Part shown: positions 33,046-44,627 of the stretch, in pieces
Position numbering within the stretch: the stretch's first letter is position 1
How the letters are laid out: each line of letters opens with the position of its first letter
Assembly (NCBI GenBank): GCA_010093605.1
Contig: MU004184.1
Location: 701,897 to 765,896, forward strand
Length of the DNA: 64,000 nucleotides
Direction: 5' to 3'
Origin: Lophium mytilinum
Lineage: Eukaryota; Ascomycota; Dothideomycetes; Mytilinidiales; Mytilinidiaceae
Notes under the pieces: generated by a model
Database searches by the model: none
Told to the model about the DNA's origin: nothing
What the model saw: only the letters and a program-made list of their open reading frames with translations
Translations under genes and position numbers: made by a program

Positions 33046-35408
33046 ATGAACACCAGGGACCCTTTCAATCTCCGACCTGGATCCACTGCCTTCAACCTCC
33101 TCCAGCACAGCGCCGCGCGTGCCGCGACCTACACTCGCCAGGCGGGCCAACAAGCCCTCGAGGCCGGCAAGCAGGCCCTCGAAGACACCGGCATCGCAGA
33201 CGGCATGTCGTTCGCTGTCCCGCGCAACGTGCCCACATTCAACGATCCCAACGGCGTCCGCCGGCTCGAAGACTCGGTCTGGGGTAGCTCGGGGCAATCG
33301 CGCTTCGGAGGGAATGTGGGCGAGGCAATATCAGGCGTATTTGGCGAAAAAGGGCTGCCGATGTACAAGGACAAGCCATATAATTATGGGACGTCGATGA
33401 GGAAGCCGAAGTGGTTTCGGAGGAAACGGGCACCAGGGACTGTCTTTTTTCTAATAATAGCTTACTTCTACTGGTTCGGCTGGCCGTGGTCTGGAGGGGA
33501 TGCCAACAAGAAGGGAAACGGTGGTGGGAGATCGTGGGGTTTCTTTTCAGCAGTGGAAGAAAAGGTGGATTGGGACGAGAGGCAGGAGAGTGTGAAGGAC
33601 GCGTTCAAGTTGAGCTGGAAGGCATATGAAGATCATGGATGGGGTACGTTATTCCTATTTTCATCCCACAGCCGACGTTCATTCTACAGAATCTAATTAA
33701 CCAATGATCAGGCTATGACGAATACCATCCCAGCTCCAAGTCAGGTCGGCACATGGCGACGGGCGGACTGGGCTGGATTATCGTCGATGCTTTGGACACC
33801 ATGATGCTGATGAATCTGACAAGGGAGCTTGGACATGCCCGTCAATGGATATCGACTAGCCTCACCTACGACAAGGACCAAGACGTCAACACATTCGAAA
33901 CGACTATACGCATGCTGGGCGGTCTGCTGTCGGCGCACTACTTGCAAGGGATTCTTCCCGGGATGAAACCTGCGGAGGACTCAACTGACGAGGATTTGTA
34001 TCTGGAGAAAGCCAGCGATCTCGCAGATCGACTACTATCAGCGTACGAGTCAAATTCTGGTGTTCCATTTGCTAGCGTCAATCTCAAGACGATGAAGGGG
34101 ATCCCATCGCATGCTGATGGCGGTGCCTCATCTACTGCAGAAGCAACAAGTCTTCAGCTTGAGATGAAATATCTTGCCTACTTGACCGGAGAGGCAACGT
34201 ACTGGGAGAAGGCAGAGAAGGTCATGAAAGTCGTGGATGACAACGGTGCTAGAGACGGGCTCTTGCCTATCTTCATTTACGCGGATCAGGGTACCTTCAG
34301 AAGCAATGAGATTCGTCTTGGAAGTCGTGGAGACTCGTACTACGGTAGGACCATGGTGCTGCTCTCTCAACATGCTGGCTAATTTAATTCTAGAATATCT
34401 CATCAAGCAGTACTATCAAACTGCGAAACAAGAACCCATCTATCTTGAGATGTGGGAGGAGGCTCTCGCCGGTGTCCGCAAGCATCTAATCACGTATTCT
34501 CAGCCGTCGAATTTCACTATTCTGGCTGAACGCCCGAGCGGGCTCAGTGGCCATATTTCTCCAAAAATGGACCATCTAGTTTGTTTTATGCCAGGCACCA
34601 TCGCGCTGGGCGCTACCGGAGGCTTGACCGTAGAGGAGGCTAAGAAGCTACCGTCTTGGGGCACCAAGCAGGAAGAAGAGATGGAGCTTGCAACCGAATT
34701 GATGAAGACATGCTGGGGCATGTACAAAGTTACGGCTACTGGCCTGGCGCCAGAAATCGCCCACTTCAACATCTACGACCCGCCTCAAATGATGCGGCAC
34801 GGGATTCTGAAGGGCCCGGAAACTCTCGATCCAGCCGACGATGCTGATTGGAAACAGGACTATATCCTCAAGCCTGCTGATACGCACAATCTGCAGCGCC
34901 CGGAGACTGTCGAAAGTCTTTTCTATATGTGGCGTATCACCGGAGACGAGAAGTACAGGAATTGGGGCTGGGAAATGTTCCAATCGTTCGTGAAACACAC
35001 GCTTCTCGAAGACGGGGCTGGGTTCAGCAGTATTGGTGACGTCACCCAGATTCCGCCGCCATCGAGGGATAATATGGAGAGCTTTTGGCTGGTATGTACT
35101 CGTTCTCTCTTTACTACTTGAGATCTTGCTGACTTCCTAATGCGTAGGCCGAAACTCTGAAATACTTTTATCTTCTATTTGGCCCCAACGATGTCCTCCC
35201 CCTCACCGAAGTCGTCCTAAACACCGAAGCTCATCCGCTGCCTGTCTTCCAACCCGATAAGAAGAGATTCAAGACGGGGTGGACGCGTATCCCTAGAGAT
35301 CCGAACGGGAACTTGCATCCGCCAGAAAAGACAGCGGAGGAGCCAAAGAAAGAAGTCACGAAAACCGTGCGCGTTGAATCTGCAGTCGCGTCGGAAAGCG
35401 CTATATGA
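33046..35408 (+). CDS. Class I alpha-1,2-mannosidase, GH47 (ER type)
   Basis: Exons 33046-33643, 33712-34344, 34394-35091 and 35148-35408 give 729 residues. About 130 cytosolic residues precede a single membrane anchor ([17 protein letters not shown]), making it a type II protein. The (alpha/alpha)7 GH47 domain then starts with [17 protein letters not shown]. It continues with [65 protein letters not shown] and [14 protein letters not shown], then [10 protein letters not shown] and [17 protein letters not shown], and closes with VVLNTEAHP. All named blocks of the family are present. It trims one or more mannoses from Man9GlcNAc2 on new glycoproteins, which feeds Golgi processing and ER-associated degradation. 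The N-terminal cytosolic part is longer than in yeast Mns1 (549 residues in all). Confidence 0.93.
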
Positions 35409-35983
35409 GGTTCTCGATGCTGTTTTAAAAAAGGAGCAATGTTTGTACACCACAGCTACCGTAAGCCATTTGCATAAGGATGGCGTATATAATGCATTTG
35501 GATTGCATAATACCCTTCGGAGTCCGTGAAAGGCTTCGAGGCTGTGAGATTCAGGTACTGTAGCATAGTGTAATCTCTGCATCAAAAGCATGAACGTCGC
35601 TCATCTGCCGTCATTCGATCTCACCATATTATCAAATCCTAAGACGTCGTGCTTTTTGATGTCTTTTTTAACATTCGTCACGTGATCATCATCTGCTCTA
35701 GACTGTTCCTTTTCACGTGCCAAGGAAGCACATTTCTCTCTCTACGAAAGCCAGGGAGCATTTTCAGTGGCAGGTTATAAGTCTGTGCCCATCATTTTGC
35801 CAGTTATATGGGTGCCCTCGTAGGGATTCCACTACGTAGGCAGCATGTCAAGTTTCAGAGAGTTTAGATCTTGGGATACACTCAAAAGTAAGAGCTGAGG
35901 TCATAAGTCAATGCTAGGACATCAGCCATATAAGCGTCTTCGCCCAGATCCTACCCCGCAGATGACATTCCCGCTATCGACTT
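35409..35983. other. Convergent 3' flanks, no gene seen
   Basis: Lies between the GH47 stop and the BTB gene stop. The short minus-strand frame at 35217-35591 mostly overlaps the GH47 last exon and is a shadow. Confidence 0.6.
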
Positions 35984-37151
35984 CTACTCCTCCATTCCTT
36001 CCGCCGGATTCCCCGGATTTTCTAGCTTTATTCCCTCTGCCTCAATATACTGGAAGAAAACTATCATCCGATCGTCCAGGCCCTCCCACCGCGAATAGAC
36101 TTGACGACACTTATACAAGGCCGCTTCGTACTCCACTCTGCTCCAGCCCTCCCGCAGGAAATTCGCCTGCATCTTCTCGAGCGTTAGGGTCATTAACTCC
36201 GGCATCTCGAATGCGGCCGCCGCACCAAAGAGCAGGATGTGGTGGTGTAGAGGCGAATTGTACGAAGAGCGGGCGCCGTTGCTGCTGCGAGAAGCGGAAT
36301 TAGCCGACGCGGCTGGGTCGCGGTCTGAGTAGTCGCCTGAGTACGCGAACTCGAGACAGCTCTCGATGATGGTAGGAGTATGGTCGGAGATCGTGCAGCT
36401 ACCGCCAGGCTAGAGAGGAGCATCGTTAGTGAGTCAATCCAAAGCTGTCACCGGGAAGATGGCAAGCTTACTGTTAAGTCCTGCGGAAGTAAACCTCTCG
36501 CGCGCGTGGTAATGATGTTAAGGTGGACGTTCCATTCTATGCCTGCACATCGGATGCTGTAGTCGCTATACGTGCCATTGTGGAGAAGCTTCAAGAGCTG
36601 GTCTCTGGGAAGACTATCAGACTATGGTAGGACGAACATCTTTGGGAGGTGGCTTACTTGCTAATGGTGCTCGATTGCTGCTGCGTCTTCATCCCGGACG
36701 CAGTGTGTGCCTTCTTACGCCTTCCCACATCTTCTGAGGGTTCCTCTCGCTCACGCTTCTTCCCGCGCGAATGCTCTCCCCCAAACAATGTAGGCTGATA
36801 TGCATTCTGCTGGGCCCCAGTCAAGCTAGATGACGACTCATTGAGAGAAGGGAGAGTGGGATATGCTACGTTGCCACCAACGCTCGGAGCGGAAGGGGTA
36901 TGAGCAGCGGTTGGAGTGATCGCGGCGTCCAGCATCTCTACGCTACCACTGGTATCACGGTGAGTAGAGGGACCAGATGTAGCGGCCGAGAAAGTCGTAG
37001 AAGTCGGTTCCGCAGATGCAGCGGTATCCCCAGGTATGGGGTTTGTGCGCGAATGACCAGACATAGACTTATCGCCATCCGAGTCTGAGTCCAAGTCTGA
37101 CCAGTAGTAGTCGTCGAACCCGTAGGTGAGCCCGACGTTTTCGAAGCCCAT
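35984..37151 (-). CDS. BTB/POZ domain protein
   Basis: Exons 36658-37151, 36472-36604 and 35984-36409 give 350 residues. Introns are 53 and 62 bases, the second with CACTAACG. Residues 1-165 are disordered, acidic then Ser/Thr-rich, with a basic KKREREEP and RRKK that could be a nuclear signal. The BTB fold follows: DQLLKLLHNGTYSDYSIRCA, IEWNVHLNIITTRARGL, HTPTIIESCLEFAYSGDYSD, then a loop rich in Ser/Asn, then HHHILLFGAAAAFEMPELM. The C-terminal helices (KCRQVYSRWEGLDDRMIVFF) resemble the tails of fungal BTB proteins. Such proteins dimerise and often act as adaptors, for example for Cul3 ligases. The partner is unknown. Confidence 0.8.
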
Positions 37152-39078
37152 TGTTTCGAGGAGGCGGAAGAGCAGAGTCGGCTAAGAAGGGCGGTTGGTG
37201 ATGTGGTAGTGGCAGAGTTGACCTGCTGTCGCGATCTAAGCTCAACCCAGGAATCGGGTGTGTGAATAAGTAGGCTCTTATTCTCGATGGCGAAGGTTTT
37301 TATCCATGCGGTACCTTGGCAATGAAAGTGAGACGGCGAAGATGGGTTTCAAGCACAGCGCCACAACTTCTGTTGAATGCATGCTGTAGCGTCTTCACTC
37401 AAATATGTACATAGGGCGACCGTGTTTACTACGGGCATCAATTACTGTAGGTAATCTCATAATCCAACACCTTCTCTCAAACTCATATCTCGAGAAATAA
37501 TGGTGGGAAGCCTCCTTCATGGAGAGCATCCATAATGACCAAGGGAAATATTCCGTGGTAATAACCTAGAGAGGCATCTATATCGCATGTTGATGAACGG
37601 AAAGGACTACATATTATATTACAACGTGAGATGCTAGGTAAATATGGCGGGTAAGAGAAGCGTTCGGTATTGATAATGACTGAGAACCTGTAGTAACAGC
37701 TAATATCTTATGGTGTTGGCTAGTATCTTATATCGCAATAGCGGTACCCTACGGCGAAAGCTAAGTGCATCTAGGATGTGTATCTAGGAATGCATTAAAG
37801 CTAACATACAGAAACGAAGTCAAGTTTAATACCATTATTGCTTGCTGTGGTAATTGTTATAATCCACCACGCCAACATAGTCAGGTTCAGGACTTGATTT
37901 GCGGGACCCGACCCAGAGCCATGTAAACGTAGCCAGAGCTAATTTACTTAAGGCTCAAGCTTGTCTCTCTGCTTAGGTATCACAAGCTAGGAGAGTTTTA
38001 TGTGCCCCTACAGGGCCTCTGACACGCTGATGAATTTCCTGCGGAAGATACTCACCGTGGAGCGCTCTGCTGTGTAGCAGATCGACCACCTCTCCGTACC
38101 CACAGTATGACCGCAGACAACCCTCCAGGTAACGATGCAGGCAACATCATGACTCAAGAATCTCACCTTCTGCCTAAACCTACTCTCACCCCTGAGCTGT
38201 TGCCTAACCTTTTCTCAGCTATAAGACCACACATTTCCCTCGCCCAAATCTGTTCATCAGCTCTCTTTGCCATTATGGCTTAGATCAAGTGTAGTATCTG
38301 TTCTTGCTCAGTCTAACCGCTGAGGAAAGCGGTGCCACGGCCCGCTTACCTACGTTTAGGTTTTATCTTTGGAACCCTCTGCACCAGCCTTCAAGCAACT
38401 TGCTGTGCGAAGGCTGGGGCAACTGTGTCGCTGGTATTTGCACTGCCTCCGGCTGACGCGAAAGCTTTTTTCATTGAGTTCCTGTCTTCATGGCGGGTCT
38501 TGAAGAAGAACTGAGATGGAGAGAGGGGAGGACGAAGTTGAAGCCGCACGGACGCTAGAGTTGAGACTAATTGCTAGGATCTTTCAGGGGACTTGTCATC
38601 CTCACTCTCAAACCCTCCAGTACCTCTATAGCTCCTGCACTATTGCTGCACGATGCCATCTGTATATACGAATACTTGAACGGAATGATACTTCGGTGCA
38701 TATGGATTTTGGACTCACGAAGGCTCCGGCACGCGTCATTATTTCAGGACACCAAGTATCAATCTCTAGAGAAGCTTGACAGCATCTCCGGGATCGGATA
38801 TTAATACACGGTTCCAGTTTGTCCAAGAAGTAGCTGCCGTTAGCGCAGACTCGAGCCGATCTGGCGGGGCATGTTGTGCGGGGGTTGGAGGACCTGAAGC
38901 GTGGAAATGAATATCCGCTGCGGAGCCCAACACCCACTTTACCTCCAGCTGGCGCCAGCTTCTAGAGCTTCCATTCGGATGAGCACATGAACAATTCTAG
39001 ATCCCAGTACAAAATGAAGGGTCCGCCGCGTAAGAAGCAGCTCTCACGCGCAGAACATCCCCCGCGATTGCTCTCATC
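37152..39078. other. 1.9-kb stretch without a supported gene
   Basis: 37.4-38.0 kb is AT-rich. Open frames at 38332-38514 and 38516-38937 lack good starts, splice partners or domains. Nothing points to a transposon with clear ends. It presumably holds the promoters of the BTB gene and the reductase at 39079. Confidence 0.6.
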
Positions 39079-40467
39079 ATGGCTCCTACCGGCAACCACG
39101 CCCTCATCTTTGGAGCTTCTGGAATCACAGGCTGGGCCATTGTCAACGCAATTCTGAATGGATACCCTACTAAGGATGCTTTCTCAAAGGTTACCGCTTT
39201 AGTCAATAGGCCGCTGTCCAGAGAAGTGGCTCAGTGGCCAGACGATCCTCGTTTGCAGATAATTACTGGGATCAATCTGTTGAAAGGAACCCAGGAAGAG
39301 CTTGAAAAGGAGATCAAGGAGAAGGTCTCGGGGGTGGAGACCGTGAACCAGGTCTTCTTCTATGGTATACTCGACAATCCAAAACATTCCATCCCGGGCT
39401 GACGAAAGATCCCAAGCCTACAAGCAAGACAATGATAACGACACCGAGTGCCGGGTCAACGAAGACATGTTGGAGCGATCGGTATCAGCTATCGAACACC
39501 TGTCACCGGAAATGTCATACGTTGTACTCCCCAGCGGCACAAAGGTCAGTCTTTAGGTGCTTAAAACCATGTGAATCAACGAGCTCATGCGCACTATAGA
39601 TCTACGGCATTCACTTGCTGGATGGATTCCCATACGCAGACAAGCTTCCGCTCAGGGAAGACCTACCACCGATTGCAGAGCCATACGTCAGCCAGCTTTT
39701 CTACTACAACCAGATCGATTGTCTAAAACGGTTGGGAAAGGAGAAGAAATGGGGATGGTGTGAGGTGCGACCAGACAACATTGTAAGAAACACAGTCTTA
39801 TGACGAAGCTTTCAAGTATCTAACATGGAGCGTTCAAGATTGGCTTCGTCCCAAACAACAACGCCTACTGCCTCGCTCAAACTCTTGCTCTCTACCTCGC
39901 TCTCTTCCGCTCCGTCGAAGGCGCCGGCGCCAAATGCGCTTTCCCAGGAAACCCCAAATCTTGGGTAGCCAAATACAACGAGTCACCGCAAGACATGGTC
40001 GCGGAGTTCTCCATCTATGCGAGTCTGCACCCAGAGAAAACGTCGGGCAAGCCGTTCAATGTTGGCGGACAGCTGGATACCTGGGAAGGCAAGTGGCCGA
40101 TCATCTGCGATTATTTTGGCCTTAAGGGCACCGGGCCGGAGGACGGATCGCCTCAACCTGGATCCTACATCGCCGAGCACCGGAAAGAGTGGGATGAGCT
40201 GGAGAAGAAGGAGGGGCTGAAGAAGGGGTCGGTGGATAGCGATATCACGCATCCTGGCTTCCAGGTAAGATATAGACTTGATTCAGATACCCGACTTTTG
40301 GTCATCTTATTGACGTTGGCTAGTACTTTATAATGTCCTTGTTCAACTTCGATCGTCAAATGGATATGACGGCTAGCCACAATGTTGGATATACCGTAAA
40401 TACGGGCACGAAGGAGTCATGGAAGCTCACATTTGACAGAATGAGGAAAGCGAAGGTAATTCCATGA
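39079..40467 (+). CDS. PRISE-type NAD(P)H-dependent reductase (short-chain dehydrogenase family)
   Basis: Exons 39079-39364, 39417-39544, 39600-39782, 39839-40264 and 40324-40467 give 388 residues. All introns are 52-59 bases and in phase. The Rossmann motif GASGITGW is at residues 12-19. GTKIYGIHLLDGFPYADKLP, an active-site-like FYYNQIDCLKRLG, WCEVRPDNIIGFVPNN and PFNVGGQLDTWEGKWPIICDYFG follow. Domain order and length match the progesterone 5-beta-reductase/iridoid-synthase-like (PRISE) group, which reduces activated C=C bonds in enones. Fungal members often sit in secondary-metabolite clusters. The substrate here is unknown. Its neighbours, a P450 (convergent) and a secreted esterase, suggest a small tailoring or detoxification group (inference). 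Confidence 0.9.
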
Positions 40468-40624
40468 AGGCTTAGCCAATCTATAACTCTCTCCGTCTTC
40501 TGAGCTCGTAGTTTCCACAATATATATCACAGACCCTCAATGACCTACCATTTACTCATCCAACATATACACCATGTGTACGGAGATTGGCATTGGCTGT
40601 CTCCGCAATACATATCTCCGCAGC

Positions 40625-42465
40625 TCAATTCCTGATATCCGTCAACTTGATCATCAACGGACTCTTTTCCCACGTATTGAACGCCCGCAGCCCTGCATAC
40701 TCATTCGCGGGGCTCCACAACGGTGCACCGTCCGCAAACTCGACATCGAAGTTCCACAACAAAGCGGCGAGGATGAGTCGAAGTTCCACATACGTCAAGT
40801 TGCGCCCGATGCAGCCTCTAGGCCCTAGCGAGAACGGCTGAGACGCCTTCTTGATGTCGCTGTCGTACTTTGAGTCTAACCAGCGCTCTGGAATGAAGGC
40901 GTCCGGGTTGACGAAGTTCTTGGGGTTGTGCGATGCGGCCCATGAACTAACACATACGGATGTCTTCATAGTGGTCAGTATATCCTATATGTTAAAGTGA
41001 AGGCAAGAGGTAGACTTACTCCTTCAGGGACAAAGCGGCCGTCGATATCGGATCCCCCTTTCGGGACGGTTCTTAGCAGCCCGATAGGAACGGGCGGGAA
41101 GATTCGCAGACCCTCTTCGATGCACGCGTTCATCCACGGCAATTCACCAACCTTCTCCATAACAAGGTCTTCGGGCGTCTTAACGGCATCCCGAATCTCT
41201 TTCTTGAGCTTATCCAGCATAGGAGGGTTTCGGATGAGGTGGTTCAGTAGACCACAGAGCAAGGTAGCCGTGGTTTCGCTTCCAGCAACACTTCGGCGTA
41301 TCAGCGTTGGTCACTGCCAATCTAGGGGGTAGACTTACATGAACAGTGCAGAATTCATGATGACCTCGTCATCAGAGACTTCGTTTTTCTTCTCTCGTTG
41401 CTTGAGAACGTACCAAAGGAAGTCCCTGTGCTCCGTCTTCGCTGCCATGCGTCGGAGTGCCTTTTCCTTCGAGTTCGTCAAATGCTTCACCCGTCGCTGG
41501 CGAACGATACTAGGAATACACCACAGCAAGAACTGCTGCGCCAGGGTACCAGGCTTCGCAAACCGGCGAGTAGCTTGCTCGATAGCCCCAGACTTGATAC
41601 TCTCGTAGATAAGAACGACCCAATTCGCCGACTCGCTACCCTCACCTATCCATCAGTCAGTACGCAAAACATAACAGAGCATCCTCAGAACGCAGCGCCA
41701 TCTTCAAAAAAACTCACCTTCCTCCAAACACCCAAACGGCTCTCCAAAACTCAGATCGCCAATGATATCAAACGTCGCGAAGTTGAACCAGGACACCATA
41801 TTCACCGCCTTGCCTGCCCGCGCATGCTCCCGCAGCCTCTTCACAAACAGCTCCACATACCCCACCAAGATGGGCTGCTGCTCCAGCAGCGCCTGCTTGC
41901 TGAACGCGTGCGCCAGCGCCCGCCGCTGCCGCGCGTGGTGCGCTTCGGGTGCCATGGTCAGGTTGGTCGCGCCGGGGATCGCCTCGACGGCCCCGACGTG
42001 GATGGGGTCTTTCTCCATGTTGGGCAGGCCGACGCGGTGGCCGTAGATGTCCTCGAAGGCGCGCGGGGTGTTGAAGGCGAGCTCGTTGGGCATCACGCGC
42101 ACCACGGGGCCGTACTGGTCGTGCAGGATCTTGTATTGGAAGGAGATGCGGCCGGTTAGGAGGTAGTAGATGCTTGGGATCTGGGCCAGATTAGTATTGA
42201 GGGGAGTTGGGCGTGGTTGGGCGGTGGGTTGGCTGTATGTACTGGAGATATGCGCCATAGCAGCGGTCCGGGATACTTTGCGAGTGGGTGAAGGGTGAGG
42301 CGGTAGATTGCTACTAGGGCGGAGTATATCACGAACTGTCTCTTGTGTTAGCATTCGAAAGTTGTGGGAGTCTCGATTGGTGATTATGAGGAGATGGGAT
42401 ACACTCACGGCAATGGGCAAGCCCACAGCCAGGAGCGTGAAGCGGTCATAGTCAGCTAGAGCCAT
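40625..42465 (-). CDS. Cytochrome P450, CYP65-like
   Basis: Six exons: 42409-42465, 42243-42335, 41718-42180, 41339-41645, 41020-41290 and 40625-40963, giving 509 residues, all in phase. The short exon 2 supplies the anchor end and the proline hinge ([16 protein letters not shown]), missed in a plain frame reading. Then come [35 protein letters not shown], the I-helix [10 protein letters not shown], ExxR in [11 protein letters not shown], and the haem loop [13 protein letters not shown]. Overall it resembles the isotrichodermin C-15 hydroxylase/CYP65 group, ER-bound monooxygenases of secondary metabolism and xenobiotic turnover. All catalytic motifs are intact. The family assignment is from memory of motifs, and the substrate cannot be told. 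It ends 157 bases from the stop of the PRISE reductase. Confidence 0.92.
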
Positions 42466-43063
42466 TGTGTCAAAGAATGGAATGAAGTGTGCGAGATCTG
42501 GCTCGGCGTCTGCTTCGCCATTTCGCTCCCATCGCGAGCTTCATATACCAAGCTCCAAAGGTCACAGGCGCATAAGTTGCCCTTGCACTAGAGGAGAACT
42601 ACGTGGAATTGGTAAAGCTGTAGCTCTAAGTGGATAAAATCCAGGGGGCCGTCGGAAAAGCGATCGCGAGGGGGTGGAGACGCAGGTGTGCTGACTTGAA
42701 GCAGGTCATGATCTAGAGAAAGATAGCGAGAAATATGTAGATGGCTAGATACTCTGAAGTGCAAGGAACTGACACATAGTTACCAGATGAACGGAAAGCT
42801 TGTTTAGGAGCACTATACCCCAATCAAGACATCTATTTGCTCGAAGTCACGTTGCTGAAGCATCGGAAGACCAGAGGCTGTGTACCCCGCGCCTCCACAT
42901 CCCCGCATTGATGTAACGCGCTAGAGCTCCGGAAGGGAAAGACTTGATTCATGCTAACGCTGGAAATGAAATTGACTGACTCGTGCTCCCAATTTGCCCC
43001 ATGCGCCCACAATGCTGTATCATCAATATCATACATCTAATACACTCTCCTTTCATAGAAATC
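42466..43063. other. Intergenic, P450 promoter and esterase 3' flank
   Basis: About 600 bases. The minus-strand frame at 42833-43036 has no ATG start or domain. No gene is seen. Confidence 0.55.
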
Positions 43064-43991
43064 TCATGCTGCCTTTACTGCCCATGATGGGTCTGGTCCA
43101 ATTGGCGGCGTAATCCACCCTGCCTTTGCCACTGCCTGCAGGCCCCCAAACCAAATATCGCCCATGTGCTTGTATCCAACAGGAGTCCTAGGTAATCGTC
43201 AGCATCAACACTCATCCTCACGGTGGGATAAACCAGAACTTACGGATGAAGCCCATCAATCAGCTCATCCTTCGTGACACTAGAGAAATCCACAACGGCC
43301 ACCTTCCACCCATCATCCGCCCTTTGCTTCACTACCGCCGGCACCTGCGCATTATATGTCTTGATCCTCGCCTCTGTCGCTGCATCTTTCGCGTTGATGA
43401 TCTGCGCAACCAACACTACACTCTCCGGCAGCGCTTTCAACACTTGATCAATCAAAGTGCCCAGCCTCGTCGGCGCATCTGCATAGGGCTCGTTCGACGG
43501 TGGGACTCTGTCAAGGTCATTCGTGCCGGCATGGAGCAGCACGACGTTTGGCTTCATGTCTAAACCTGGGCCTGCGATTCCCGCGATCCCTGAGATGGTA
43601 TAGCCCGGGTAGCCTTGGTTGTAATTATCGTTCATGATGCCGGAGCGCTGAGTGCCAACAAAGAGCCAGTTGGAGCCGGCGATGTCTTCGGAGAGCCCGA
43701 GGCGGTAGCCGTCGGTGCCGTTGGTGCCGTTCCAGCCATAGGTGATGCTGTCGCCAAGGGGCAGTATGCGGAGTTCGGTGCCGGGGGCGACAATGGTGCG
43801 TTTGGGGGTTGCGCTGTGGGGAAGAGAGGTGGCGAGGGTGAGGTCTGAGGACGTTAGAGAGGGAGGACGAGATGTACTGAGTGGTATTCTGAAAACAGTA
43901 GAAAAATTGTTAACTATCAGAGAAGTTACTTACAGAATGCTAGTAATACTCCTACTGGGAGCACAAAACGGGAACAGAATCTCGAAGACAT
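43064..43991 (-). CDS. Secreted SGNH/GDSL hydrolase (esterase, CE3-like)
   Basis: Exons 43934-43991, 43244-43844 and 43064-43187 give 260 residues. A signal peptide opens the protein (MSSRFCSRFVLPVGVLLAF). The first intron is 89 bases with CTCTAACG before CCTCAG; earlier AG sites would stop the frame. Block I is RILPLGDSITYGW (nucleophile Ser), block III is LLHAGTNDL, and block V is DGLHPTPVGYKHM with the Asp/His pair. Gly in the GYTISG region fits block II. Size and motif order resemble carbohydrate esterase family 3 acetylxylan esterases and related SGNH enzymes. It probably removes acetyl or other acyl groups from plant or fungal polysaccharides outside the cell. Confidence 0.88.
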
Positions 43992-44627
43992 TTTTGTTTT
44001 GCAGAAATTAAACGACCTAGCAATAAAGGGAGAGTTCTGTAACTCCCTTGGAGCGTCTTGTTCAGCCCATCTTATATCCATTCTTGTGGGGTCTGAGGCG
44101 TGCTGTGCTATCACACGACAGGACGTGCTGGACGATCGGCGGGTAACGTCGCATCCCACAGCCTTCTCTCGCTCCTCCGTAGGGCTGATTGTCTCCCGAT
44201 TTTAATAAGCAACTGCGCGTTTAAGGCCAGTGATTCTCTAGTAGGCAAGCTTGTAGGTGGTTGAAGACCCCTGCGCCTTGCGAATCTCACTCACGTCAGC
44301 CCAAGGTCGCCGAATCCTTCCAGCACATCATACGTCATAGGGCTAGTGTGGTTGGATGGACGAATGAATAATGACACACCTAAAATCGAAACGGCCAATC
44401 AATACCTATTTTTAGATATTGCGTCTCCTAATCCAAAAGAGGGGGTTGCTCATATATATTGAAGTAACATGCAAGCTTCAAACTGGTTCACTCAGGCGCA
44501 ATATTTGTAGGTACTATACTAACCATTTGCGAGCAACGCTTTATGCAAAATAGACAGATCATGTGAGAAAATCTTAGATATAGATATTCTTGATAATTGT
44601 GGTATTCCTACATCTTATCTGCAAGCT
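43992..44627. other. Intergenic, no gene seen
   Basis: About 640 bases between the esterase promoter and the stop of the large cotransporter gene. It is AT-rich at 44.4-44.6 kb. No coding signal is seen. Confidence 0.6.

Noticed and set aside
37400-38000. AT-rich segment that might be a decayed transposon
   Set aside because: No terminal repeats, target duplication or transposase-like text could be found.
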